This document shows, piece by piece, positions 54,901 through 64,000 of a DNA stretch of 64,000 nt. Positions within the stretch are counted from its first letter, which is position 1. Every line of letters starts with the position of its first letter. Source of the DNA: Bicyclus anynana (taxonomy: Eukaryota > Arthropoda > Insecta > Lepidoptera > Nymphalidae). Under the pieces are notes generated by a model. The model made no database searches, was not told the origin of the DNA, and saw only the letters and a list, made by a program, of their open reading frames with translations. The stretch spans positions 13,349,107-13,413,106 of the forward strand of contig NC_069087.1 of assembly GCF_947172395.1 (NCBI RefSeq), written 5' to 3'. Position numbers and translations under genes: made by a program.

Positions 54901-57900
54901 ACAAGTACAAATAACACCCACGAATAACAAAACAACCAAAGCGCGTAAGCTTGTGCAAAACAATAACCACACGATACAAAAACGCCTCGTCCAAAATATG
55001 CATTCTATAGATTGAACGATAAAACCATGCAGCTATTATTTTCTCAATATCGAAGATATATTATTTCTAGATTGCCTCCCACATAACTTGGTGAATAAAA
55101 CAACTTACCTAGACTTCCGTGAATTATTTTTTCAGATATCATTTTTTTCTTACAAAAAGTAAATGGTGTCAGACACTAACGTAATAACTGCACACAAATT
55201 CGGATTATGATTATAGCTACTTTATTTAAAAATAAATTCATTAATTAAAAGTAAAAGCTGTTAAAAAGTGAATCTCGTTTTGACGATATTATAATAGACA
55301 CTTCGACAGAATAATTTTATCAGAAATACAATATTTTGATAGCAAGTTTCTATCAAAATGGATATTGTCTTTGAAGTACTTTCACAGGTTTCTATCAAAA
55401 TGGATATTGTCTTTGAAGTACTTTATATTTTAATATCTCCAAATAATATCTATATTTGTTATTCTTATTACCACAAAATATGTTTAGGGTATGTAATGTA
55501 AGTTATTTTGCTCTTATACGTAAATATGTAAGTTTTTTGATGCATTAGAACAAAATTTAGAATATGATCTTTTATATTGAAAAAATAAACTGCTTACGTA
55601 CTGTTAGCAATATGTATTAATTATTATTGATTAAATCTTAGAACAACGGACTGCGCTTTAATAAACATGCAGAAAACATAAGCAGGTTTTTAGAATAAAT
55701 AAATATATATTTGTGTGAATTAATATGTATTTAGAGCGGTAGTATAATGAAAATAAATAATTATAATTAATCATGCAAAAAGTAGACATTTAGTCATAAA
55801 ACTAAAAATAGAAGATAAAAAGGAATTTAATTAATAAAATATTAATAGCATAATTTAATAATGGTAATCAGTTTATCTTGTTAATTCCCAGTGCCAGATT
55901 GGTAACGAAGGCCGCAGTGTTTGAGATAAAGCTCCATTTTAGAGTACACTGTATCGAGTACAAGTTCGTACATATTCGATAGCGTAAAAGTAAACACGAA
56001 TTTATATAGAACAAGCGGTCGCCCGCGACTTGGAATTCAGTATTTCACAAATCCCGAGGGAACCTTGGATTTTTCCGGGATGAAAAAAGTAACATTTGTT
56101 AATTCAGATTAAAATCTATTTCCATTCCAAATTTCAGCCAAATCCCTTCACTAGCTGCAGTGTAAAGGAGGAACAAACATACTTATACAGTTAGCCCTCA
56201 TTCGCAAGAGAACTTTTTTAACGGACGTTAAAAAAGTGTTCAAATACAAGAAATGCATTCCCAAGAATATGTTCACACGACAGCGTTTTTAAAACACGAC
56301 GTTTTTTTTTTCGAGCTGTTGCATTTTCAATTTTGGGCGTTGGAAATGGACCTTCATTTAACTTCATACTATATTTGTACGCTTTTTTAACGGATGAGGG
56401 CTAACACACACAAACTTTCGCCTTTATAACATTAGTGTCATAGTTAGAAAGAAACAGCGCCATCTACTCACGGAATGTGTTTTCTTTTGTTATAACTAGA
56501 TGGCGCAGCTCCATGTAAATTAAAGTTTACTTTTACGCCATCGAATATGTCCAAGTCTCGCACTTCTCGCATAGAGGATGAAAGGCATCGAATCTGTTCC
56601 ATTACCTTTCGCGCTTTAGTAGCCCAATGGTAAGCCGAGACGAGCTCGCTCTCGCCAGTTTCAACGTAGTCTTTAGCCGAGGTCACTTGGTGCTCGATGC
56701 GATCAATCAGTTCGCCCTGCTCGCGCTAAGGTCAGTGGCGCTGGGAGGAAACGGGACGCACGACCGTACATTGCGTGCGGTCGATTGGTTCTTAAGGTGT
56801 ATACCCAGTAAATGTGTTACAGGAACCGACCGAAGTACTAATTCGGAAATGTTAAAGAGTTAGAAATGAAAAAAATTAAAGAGATACGCAAAAAGTATTA
56901 AGTAAATAAAAATACACTAGTGTCTTTACAATATTACATAAGGTTACCTTAATTACATACAGATTTTTTAGTTTAGGCGACAGCGTTCGATTGATTTGTT
57001 ACAATTGTAATAGTTGTTAATGATAAATACAATAAATATTTTAATAGAAAATATTGATAGGAAGGTTAGTAGTTACATAAAATATAGCACCCATATACAG
57101 AAGGCAAATAACGCACACATCAAAAATGAAAGTCAAATTAGTGATACACATAGTCAAATAATGAGATTATAGATTAAGAAGCCCACTTCCATCGATTGGT
57201 TAGTCCGAGTTACATGAACAGTTAGACACAACAGTGAAAGCCAATTTGTGGATGCAGTATGACAACAATAAAACGAAAAAAATAAACACAAAAAGTAAAA
57301 GTGTGAACCAATCACCGGATCGCCGACGCAAAACAAAATGCATGGTTGAAATTTGAACCGTTCACAAAGAAAAAAAAGGAAGGATAAGGGATGTGGGGGT
57401 TGGGATTGGTGAGGGGTTGAGGACGAGGAAAAACAAAACAAAAACATATTAGAAACGTATGAACCGGCACATGTAATCAAAACTCACCCGTCGAGCTTTG
57501 CTCTGATACTTTAGGGCCTTCTTTGTGTCTTGTGTCGCAGTTTGGACATAGTCCACAGCGTGCTCTACATGATACTCAATGCGGTCGATCATCTCACCCT
57601 GTATCCATAGGGAGCTTGTTTAGATAATACACAAGTGGGAAAAGTGCTAAATTATATACTCGTACAATCATTGAAGTCTTATCCGATTAGTTGCTGGACA
57701 TAGGTTTTCTAATAGGTGTTTTTTAAATAATTCACGGCTTAGTGTGTTCTTGTGCTTATGTGGTCGATCATCTCACCCTGTATCTTATAGGGAGCTTGTT
57801 TAGATAATACAGAAGTGGAGAAATTTCTAAGTTATACACTCGTACAATCATCGAAGTCTTAACCGATTAATTGCTGGACATAGGTTTTTTAATAGGTGTT

Positions 57901-60900
57901 TTCAATTATTCACATTTCTTATAGTTACTTCAAGGTCATTAAATGTATCTATGCTAATAGTCAAAGCATAGAATAACCGATGGATGTCAAGTCAATTGCA
58001 GAACATAGGTTTTTTAATAGATGATTTCAACAGTTCTAGGCAAGTGTATCTGCGATAGTTACATCAAGGAAAGAAAGAACTATCCTAATTAAAATCATGG
58101 ACAACGACTAAAATGACGAAAAATTCGAGTTCGGCGTTTTATGTAATGTCAGTAACTTTATAGCAACGTGTAGGCAACGCAGTGTGGCCGCCTGCTATGT
58201 AGCTATGCCCAATCGTGCTTGTGTTATACAAAACGGCTTAACTCACACTATCTGCATGGGCTCTAAGTCTAAAGTCTCGATATTGCTATCTACTCGATTG
58301 ATGTTGCTTTTTATCTGTTAAAGATATCCAAAAGCGTTGCCTAGGGAGGGCAGGTTGATGCTACAGCTGGAGAACTTGTCGGCATTTTTGGTTATGTTTC
58401 TGAAGCAGACGCCCATTTTTCACGTCTATACTACTCTAACAAAGAGTTAGAGTAGTGCTAAATTAACATCTATATCTCCAAAGTGACTTTTATTATTTGC
58501 AAAAATAATATTGTTGAGACAATCTTAAATCAATAACTTTGTCAACCAATAGGTTGCTTTACATTTGACTATATTTCTAACCTCTTATACTCTCTACCTG
58601 CACCTCCCTTGCATCCTTGGCGACGCCCTAGAAGATATCTACAAAGACCTCCTAAGGTTATCAGTGTAGTAGTATTAACTAGAGAAAGAAATGTAAGAGA
58701 GTGTGGTTTGACCTGACTCTCGACGAGCATCGCCATGTCCATGAACATGTCGTGCAGCTCGCGGATGGACGTCTCCAGTTTGATGATGTCGGCGTGTCGC
58801 GCCTCTATGTCCGCCAGCGTTTGCTTCGCCTGCTGCGTCTCCATTATTATCTGTAAACGTTTACATGTCACATGAGGTAATATTAATATGTGTATAAATG
58901 CAAAAGGTTATTCATCACGAAATCTTAAAAACCACTTGATGTACAAAGCTGAAATTTAGCAGGGAGGTAGTTTATAGTTCGTAGGTATCCACTAAAAACG
59001 GATTTTGAGATAGGACCGGATTAAAGAGGTCTAATGGCGGATTGAAATTGTTGGCTAGTGTGATATATTTACGTATTGTAAAACATATCCTCTGCAGTTA
59101 ACTCAAGACACTGACAACAATCACGTGATAAACAAAGACTAGTGAACGGAATTTCATGCGGTTTTCAGCAATACATAGGTTTAATTAGGAAGGTTTTTGT
59201 ATATGATTTGTTAGGATTTTGTGGAAATTGATACCGATAATAATTATTATTATTGGGAGAGTCGGAAAAATTTAAGCACTGCCTGCCTGGGCTGAGCACC
59301 CTGTATAAAACGGTTTGTTCAAAAGCGCTAAAACAAATAAAACCTATGTTTCGCTGAAATTGAATCAAAACAAATAATGGTTACGAAAGTTAGTCATGGA
59401 TATCTTACGCACATTTTTATATAGCAGAATGTGGAATACTTAATTTTCATATTTGATACAATTTCAACAATATTCGTCTTGGCAACAACCTTGAATTAAC
59501 AGAATATTACAAATAAGCAATGTCAAGAACATTATGCAGGCTTATCTGCGACGTGTTAATTTTTTCGCTAAACGTACAGATTATTACGTCAAATACCTAT
59601 AGAAAATGAAGAGTTAGCATAGTACACTTCATTTTCTACCGGCCACGGCCGTTAAAAAAAGACTGATAATAATGGTTATATATAGACTGAGAATTAATCT
59701 CAATAATGTATTCCTTTTTTAAATTGCTTTTACATATTATAAATGAAATAAATAGAAAACCTTATTTCCTAAATGATCTTTTAATAGGTAGATAATTTTT
59801 TCAAGCCTCTTTTCTTTCAAAATTGGGACCAAGCAGCATTACTTTGATCTAGTGTGAAAGGTACGATGGATTTCCCATAACTCTGGTGTTAAATTCTTTA
59901 CCGAAAAATAATTAAAAATTTTCAAGGAACATGTGTTCTAAAATTAATATTTTGGGGTATAAATGTAAAAAATGTCATTTGTAAATAGATCTTAAAATGT
60001 GTCCCCGTATATTAAATGCAAGGATAGATAAAGGCGTGTGTTACATGGATAGTCGGAATTATTTGAATTACTTTGTATGAAAACAAAAAAGTTATTATTT
60101 TACAGTTTAAAAAATTTTAGTTATGCAGTTCGACTCCTATAAGTAGACTAGTCAACACCTTGAAGTTATGGGAAATACTCCCGAGCATCCTGTATATTAC
60201 TACAGGCACATAAGATCATCTATGCCTCATACAGCAGGACGTGTTCCTAGCATGTCCTACGAAGCGGTTCTCTGTCTTAGGCGGTGGCAACCAACTAATA
60301 GGTGATTTACTTGTATACCTTTATACCTACTGTCAATTATTATAAAAAGTAAAGGAGCAAGCACACTAACCCCCTGCGTGAATACAGCAGGATTATCCTG
60401 CTCCAGCATAGCCTCCAGCTCATCGTCGGTGGTAGCGCGGCCGGTGATCTCGAGCTGTCGCAGTATCCTGTTCTTGCATCGATCTCGGTAGTCCGTCTGC
60501 GTGCGGTTGTACTCGGTCATCACCTCAACGAACTTGCGCGAGAGGGTAGAGTGCTGGGTTTTTCTTATCCTGAGATCGGCTGACGATTTGTTTGAGTGCT
60601 CCTCCTGTTCGATGTTCTGCTCTATGTCTGTGGAATATACGTTTGGTGATTTTATTGTATCACCAAAGCAAATATGACCCAGTGAATAACAAGCTCTTAA
60701 CGGTATATTAAAGATCAATGAATCTCCAGTATGACGTGACGGGTAGCGTACCTCGAGCAGGTTCCAGGACTTGTAACCTTGGGAGTAGGTTTAAAGGACC
60801 CTTACCTTCTCTGCCCGACATGTTCTCCATACCCACACTAAACAATTTATGATCAACAATAATTACAACACAAAATCACTAACGCGACTGGCAGCGTGAC

Positions 60901-61555
60901 GGTGTCAACGCTGCCTAACAAACAACTGAGCTCAAGTCATCAAACACCCTCTTATTTATACCAACACTGACCTTCCCTCCACAATAACATAAATAATGAA
61001 TGTTAATATCACATGTTATCGAGGAACTTGTAATACTAGGTTGTGTAAGTACTTTATACACAATCAGTTAATAACTATACTAAAGCCATATTCGACGAGT
61101 ACTGTTTACTAACAAACAAATTATAAATGAGGGTAGAAAACGCATGTCATTTCATAACTTTTTCATCCTAATTTATGTATTGTTGTTTTATAAGATAGGT
61201 ATTCAAAATATATTAATCCGTGCCGAATCTCGTCACTTTGATTCTGTGATTCAGGAGAAATTGTTTTATTTTTGATATTGTTTTTACGGTGTGCTTACAA
61301 GGAAAAGTTATGGAACAATTATTATTGCTTCAATCTGTAGCAATTACGGGAAAAATCTTTAGCAATTTGAATAAAATTCGGCAACTGTATCGGTAGTGTA
61401 GTTTTGAATTACGCATCCACATAACACAAATATCTGTTTGGTTGGAAAATCATAGTAACGTAGAAACTTGATCTACTTACGTTTTAACTTTCCTCTTACT
61501 TTGTTGGCGGTTTTCTTAATGTCAGCCATGAGATCTTCTAATTCGTGCTTTGTTT
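48823..61555 (-). CDS. Syx1A: Syntaxin-1A, plasma-membrane t-SNARE (partial; N-terminal exons beyond the window)
   Basis: Minus-strand exons 61555-61481, 60627-60371, 58850-58713, 57598-57488 or 56716-56606, and one of 53508-53431, 49123-49046 or 48900-48823 join in phase. They encode the end of Hb, all of Hc, the linker, the SNARE motif and a C-terminal membrane anchor. Signature stretches are SSADLRIRKTQHSTLSRKFV, EARHADIIKLETSIRELHDM and [20 protein letters not shown]. The zero-layer Gln is the last residue of exon 58850-58713. Syntaxin-1A forms the Qa helix of the neuronal SNARE complex with SNAP-25 and synaptobrevin and binds Unc-18. What is unusual is a cassette of two alternative SNARE C-terminal exons and three alternative transmembrane exons, all phase 0. 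An internal promoter and first exon lie near 60.9 kb. The exons for the N-peptide, Ha and most of Hb are not in the window. Confidence 0.95.
49046..49123 (-). CDS. Syx1A: Syntaxin-1A alternative transmembrane exon 2 (canonical anchor)
   Basis: A cactacag acceptor opens a 25-codon phase-0 terminal exon that starts KKIMILLCLLILG and ends GYVSSYFM then TAG. The ending matches the standard insect syntaxin-1A tail as I recall it. Confidence 0.94.
   Translation of the reverse strand, partial: KKIMILLCLLILGLMVVGYVSSYFM
49854..50018. mobile_element. MITE with TA target site (Tc1/mariner-type)
   Basis: The 37-39 bp inverted ends begin CAGTGCTCGCC and are flanked by TA on both sides. The arms differ at two positions. 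The start CAGTG and the TA duplication are typical of Tc1/mariner derivatives. The element lies in the intron between transmembrane exons 1 and 2. Confidence 0.8.
50722..51523. mobile_element. Non-autonomous element with 21-bp inverted ends and an internal tandem duplication
   Basis: The ends are ggccggtgcatatctggcaa and, inverted, ggccggcacatatctggcaa. The interior contains a 144-bp unit twice (50842-50985 and 50986-51127). No coding frame of note is present. The target duplication is not clear. Confidence 0.6.
52840..53013 (-). mobile_element. tRNA-derived SINE family B
   Basis: It is a reverse copy with agcggggatcgaaccac and the head cgttgagctattgaagctc. Confidence 0.8.
53431..53508 (-). 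CDS. Syx1A: Syntaxin-1A alternative transmembrane exon 1
   Basis: A tcattacag acceptor opens a 25-codon phase-0 terminal exon: KKIFLIICLSVTLVIL..., ending AVVLK and TGA. It keeps the KKI...C start of the syntaxin anchor but has a purely aliphatic core and a lone terminal Lys, unlike the other two exons. Confidence 0.88.
   Translation of the reverse strand, partial: KKIFLIICLSVTLVILIIVLAVVLK
54636..54866. mobile_element. Possible MITE with 17-bp inverted ends
   Basis: The ends accgagagcggtccgag and ctcggaccgcccgcggt match at 15 of 17 positions when inverted. They are 197 bp apart. No target duplication was identified. Confidence 0.45.
55346..55425. repeat. Two-unit tandem repeat, period 42
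   Basis: The phrase gtttctatcaaaatggatat-tgtctttgaagtacttt occurs at 55346 and 55388 without change, so the duplication is recent. Confidence 0.9.
56020..56430 (+). mobile_element. Retrotransposon-tail repeat split by a younger insertion
   Basis: The left part (agcggtcgcccgcgacttgg, aaatcccgagggaacc, ccaaatttcagccaaatc) and the right part (caaactttcgcctttataac-attagt) form one repeat of the common lepidopteran type. The middle (56190-56405) is a separate inserted element. Confidence 0.75.
56190..56405. mobile_element. MITE nested in the repeat at 56020
   Basis: Perfect 12-bp inverted ends GTTAGCCCTCAT flank 216 bp. A 3-bp duplication (ACA) is possible. It has no coding frame. It lies about 200 bp downstream of SNARE exon b in the transcript. 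Confidence 0.75.
56606..56716 (-). CDS. Syx1A: Syntaxin-1A alternative exon b: divergent C-terminal half of SNARE motif
   Basis: The exon has exactly the same length (37 codons) and phase as exon a and starts with the same motif: GELIDRIEHQVTSAKDYVET, then GESELVSAYHWATKARK. Acceptor (gcgagcag) and donor (AAG/GTAATG) are good. The first 19 residues are clearly homologous to exon a; the second half diverges, replacing TQDTKKALKYQS with GESELVSAYHWA. Equal length, phase and position indicate mutual exclusion: joining both would duplicate half the SNARE helix. Confidence 0.88.
57488..57598 (-). CDS. Syx1A: Syntaxin-1A alternative exon a: canonical C-terminal half of SNARE motif
   Basis: The exon is 37 codons in phase 0 and reads [20 protein letters not shown], then ATQDTKKALKYQSKARR. 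This is the standard syntaxin-1 sequence up to the basic juxtamembrane KARR. Its acceptor and first codons are repeated 179 bp upstream by a tandem duplication (ghost at 57777). Confidence 0.95.
57581..58020. repeat. Tandem duplication including the acceptor of SNARE exon a
   Basis: A unit of about 179 bp occurs at 57581 and 57760, with a shorter third remnant near 57990 (acataggttttttaatag). It carries the first 20 bp of exon a with its CAG acceptor, so a decoy acceptor sits upstream of the real one. Confidence 0.85.
58713..58850 (-). CDS. Syx1A: Syntaxin-1A exon: N-terminal half of SNARE motif
   Basis: The exon is 46 codons in phase 0 and encodes IIMETQQAKQTLADIEARHA, DIIKLETSIRELHDMFMDMA and MLVESQ. 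The last Gln is the ionic zero layer. The donor CAG/GTCAAA is weak (C at +3), which fits a regulated choice at the two exons that follow. Reading through this donor would give a short tail without a membrane anchor. Confidence 0.96.
58851..60370 (-). other. Syntaxin-1A intron
   Basis: No exon or known repeat is visible. The frame at 59165-59368 (minus) has no family that I recognise. Confidence 0.5.
60371..60627 (-). CDS. Syx1A: Syntaxin-1A exon: end of Hb, Hc helix and linker
   Basis: The exon is 257 nt, entered in phase 1 and left in phase 0 at GGG/GTTAGT. It encodes IEQNIEQEEHSNKSSADLRI, RKTQHSTLSRKFVEVMTEYN, RTQTDYRDRCKNRILRQLEI and TGRATTDDELEAMLEQDNPA, ending VFTQG. Hc and the SNARE linker of syntaxin 1 are complete. 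Confidence 0.96.
60806..60830 (-). CDS. Syx1A: Probable alternative first coding exon of a short syntaxin-1A
   Basis: ATG at 60830 opens MENMSGRE and the exon ends at a strong G/GTAAGG donor in phase 1. The next exon (60627) needs exactly phase 1, giving MENMSGRE-D-IEQNIEQEEH. The intron would be 178 nt. A core promoter with TATA and initiator lies just upstream. With one SNARE exon and one anchor, the product is about 202 residues, lacking the N-peptide, Ha and most of Hb. No transcript is shown; the call is an inference from phase and promoter. Confidence 0.6.
60924..60960 (-). promoter_or_regulatory. TATA box plus arthropod initiator of an internal syntaxin-1A promoter
   Basis: On the minus strand TATAAATA (60960-60953) is followed by the initiator TCAGTT (60929-60924). 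The A of the initiator (60927) is 33 nt from the first T of TATA, close to the usual 30-32 nt spacing. A 97-nt 5' UTR would lead to the ATG at 60830. No downstream promoter element is evident at +28. Confidence 0.6.
61481..61555 (-). CDS. Syx1A: Syntaxin-1A exon: Hb helix
   Basis: The exon is 75 nt, phase 1 on both sides, and encodes TKHELEDLMADIKKTANKVR then GKLK. This is the Hb helix of the Habc domain. Directly upstream of it in the transcript, the intron holds a seven-unit tandem array. Confidence 0.94.
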
Positions 61556-61585
61556 CTGGAAATAAATAATAGATAACAATTAGTA

Positions 61586-62760
61586 AACGTGTATTTATAA
61601 TGATATATTTGACATGAAGCTAACGAAGTTAACACCCGGGTTTGAGATGTTAAAACAGGGTCCACGCAGTCTGCACTCCTAGGAAAGGTCCTGAGAATAG
61701 TAAAGTAAAACAATGACATGGTAGCGGAGGGCTAAATACCTATAAAAAGTCGGACAGGTCAACACGTATTTATAGTGATACATTTGATACGAAGCTAATG
61801 AAAATGTAATGTAAAGTTGACACCCGGGTTTGAAATGTTAATTAAAACAGGGTCCACACCGGCTGTACTCCTAGGAAAGGTAGTGAGAATAGTAAAACAC
61901 AAAAATGTCATGGTAGCTGAGGGCTATAATAATGAAAAAAGTCGGACAGGTCAACATGTATTTACAATGATACATTTGATATGAAGCTAATTGAGTTGAT
62001 GACCGGGTTTGAAATGTTAATCAAAACATGATCCACGCAGGCTGCGCTCCTAGGAATAGCCCTGAGAATAGTAAAGCAATGCAGCAGACGGCTAACATTA
62101 CCTATAGAAGACCAAGTGGAGCAGGTCAAAATGTATTCATAATGACACATTTCATATAAAGCTAATTGAGTTAATACCCGGGTTTGAAATGTTAATCAAA
62201 ACAGGATCCACACAGGCTGCATTACTCCTAGGAACGGCCCTGAGGATAATAAAGCAATGCAGCAGAGGGCTAACATTACCTATAGAAGACCAAGTCGAGC
62301 AGGTCGACATGTATTTATAATGATACATTTGATATGAAGCTAATTGAGTTAATACCCGGGTTTGAAATGTTAATCAAAACAGGATCCACACAGGCTGCAT
62401 TACTCCTAGGAACGGCCCTGAGAATAATAAAGCAATGCAGCAGAGGGCTGACATTACCTATAGAAGACCAAGTGGAGCAGGTCAAAATGTATTCATAATG
62501 ACACATTTCATATAAAGCTAATTGAGTTAATACCCGGGTTTGAAATGTTAATCAAAACAGGATCCACACAGGCTGCATTACTCCTAGGAACGGCCCTGAG
62601 AATAATAAAGCAATGCAGTAGAGGGCTAACATTACCTATAGAAGACCAAGTCGAGCAGGTCGACATGTATTTATAATGATACATTTGATATGAAGCTAAT
62701 TGAGTTGATACCCGGGTTTGAAATGTTAATTAAAACAGGAGCCCCACGCAGGTAGCGTAA
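61586..62760. repeat. Seven-unit tandem array, period about 178 bp, in a syntaxin-1A intron
   Basis: The motif ccgggtttga lies at 61636, 61824, 62003, 62178, 62356, 62534 and 62712, so spacing is 188, 179, 175, 178, 178 and 178. Each unit contains tcctaggaa, aaagcaatgcag and gaagaccaagt in the later copies. Units 4 and 6, and 5 and 7, are closer to each other than to their neighbours. Open frames in the array are by-products. Confidence 0.95.
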
Positions 62761-63035
62761 TCACGGTGAGGGTCGTCTCTCGTATACCTACTGTATAAGG
62801 TCGTTAGCGATATTAAAAAGCTAAGCCCTATTTAAAAAAACACGGTCAGTTCATTCGATTAAGTCTGAATGCGGCTTTTTACGTACATTCACTTTCTTTC
62901 AGGAATTAAAATTTAAGCTTTTCTTTTGATGAATAGCTTTATATTTTTCTTTAATTTTTGTTTGTGTTGGCTGTAAGTTACATAACATCAACGAAAACTA
63001 TGAGAAAACGGGCTATAGGCATACTATTTCTTTCT

Positions 63036-63165
63036 ACAATCTCCTGATGGTAAGTGATGATGCAATCTAACTTGTTAGTAGGATGAAAATCCGCCATTCT
63101 GTTTCTACACCACATCGTACCGGAACACTAAACCACTAGGCGGCACGTCTTTGTCTTTGCCTTCA
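63036..63165 (-). mobile_element. SINE family A, tail fragment
   Basis: It shares taagtgatgatgcaatctaa, cgtaccggaac and cggcacgtctttg with the other copies. The tRNA head is absent. Confidence 0.8.
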
Positions 63166-63524
63166 TGATTACAAGTATGTTGTTTAGATAAATAAGATTA
63201 AATAGATGTATCTAGATAATACATTATTATTTCTGATATCTTAGGCTATCTATTGTGTACGTGTTTTTCTTTATTCTCAGATAGGTGTGTGACATGTACA
63301 TACTGTGTACACTTATGTGCAAAAAGTTCAATTTGTTAAACTCAATAAATCAAACTGGTAGAATGCCAAATGCAGTTTGCACTAATAATCACGCTCAGGC
63401 AAATTTAGCACGAAAATGCAAGAAAGTTGGGAACTAATGTTACATAAACGGTCCCTGGCGATGTTTGGATTCCATTTAATGCACTTGATGGAAAACAAAA
63501 TATTTAAGTTATTCATAATACCTA

Positions 63525-63829
63525 CATATCATTATCAACCCATATTCGGCTCATTGCTGAGCTCGAGTCTCCTCTCAGAATAAGAGGGGTTAGGCCAATA
63601 TTCCACCACGCTGGCTCATTGCGGATTGGCAGACTTCACACGCGCAGAGGATTAAGAAAATTCTCTGGTATGCAGGTTTTCTCACGATGTTTTTCCTTCA
63701 CTGTTTGAGACACGTGATATTTAATTTCTGAAAATGCACACAACTGAAAAGTGGAGGTGCATGGCCCGGACCGAATTCGAACCCACACCCTCCAGAATCG
63801 GAGGCAGAGGTCATATCCACTGGGCTAGG
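63525..63829 (-). mobile_element. SINE family C, full-length copy
   Basis: It matches 16573-16858 in the same orientation and carries the intact segment (cacgctggctcattgcggat) that the other copy has lost. Confidence 0.82.
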
Positions 63830-63960
63830 TATACTTTTAATTATATTTATTATACGAATCATATCTTATTGAGGACTTTAACATCTTAATAATCAAAGTA
63901 TTTTTTTTTGTACAATGCTTTCACTCCGGTCTCGGATTCGTAGGTCATCGCGCGAGGTCT

Positions 63961-63988
63961 TGCGCGTTGCCATCACTGGCAACGCGCA
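63961..63988. repeat. 11-bp hairpin near the window edge
   Basis: The arms tgcgcgttgcc and ggcaacgcgca pair exactly around atcact. Confidence 0.8.
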
Positions 63989-64000
63989 CTTTTCGAACTT

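Noticed and set aside
61962..62506. Two near-identical minus-strand frames (MCHYEYILTCSTWSS...)
   Set aside because: They are the same frame in repeated units of the tandem array.

Overview
This window is nuclear DNA of a moth or butterfly (Lepidoptera, inferred). It is AT-rich, with long introns full of short interspersed repeats, including tRNA-derived SINEs of the type common in Lepidoptera. Three conserved protein-coding genes can be assembled exon by exon. None is complete at both ends except RPB11. The species cannot be named from the sequence.

Region 1 (about 1-34.4 kb, + strand) is a CLIP-170/CLIP-190 microtubule plus-end linker gene. It has two CAP-Gly domains (7.7-8.7 kb), a 16 kb intron, a long coiled coil (25-32.7 kb, with one 939-codon stretch from 29138 to 31956) and two C-terminal zinc knuckles ending in ...EEETF (33.5-34.3 kb). 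All exon phases join into one open frame. The 5' end lies outside the window, but an alternative first exon at 6.8 kb gives a complete protein of about 1666 residues. Isoform signals include an in-frame 72-nt intron, a 21-nt microexon, a decayed tandem copy of a coiled-coil exon, and a GC-rich frame that stays open for 173 codons behind an in-frame TAG.

Region 2 (34.8-37.1 kb, - strand) is a complete four-exon RNA polymerase II subunit RPB11 gene (117 aa). It converges on the CLIP gene and their 3' ends lie about 550 bp apart.

Region 3 (about 39-64 kb, - strand) is most of a syntaxin-1A gene, the neuronal plasma-membrane t-SNARE. The N-terminal exons lie beyond 64 kb. The 3' half is a splice cassette with two alternative 37-codon exons for the C-terminal half of the SNARE helix, followed by three alternative 25-residue transmembrane exons, all in phase 0. 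A textbook TATA/initiator pair plus a short in-phase first exon (60.8-60.96 kb) suggests an internal promoter for a syntaxin without its N-peptide and most of Habc. These are the most interesting biological signals here.

The introns hold at least three tRNA-derived SINE families, remains of non-LTR retrotransposons (one with a 34-unit ATC tail), several MITEs with visible target-site duplications (8 bp, TTAA, TA), a perfect 112-bp inverted repeat, and a 7-unit ~178-bp satellite-like array with a two-unit higher-order pattern.
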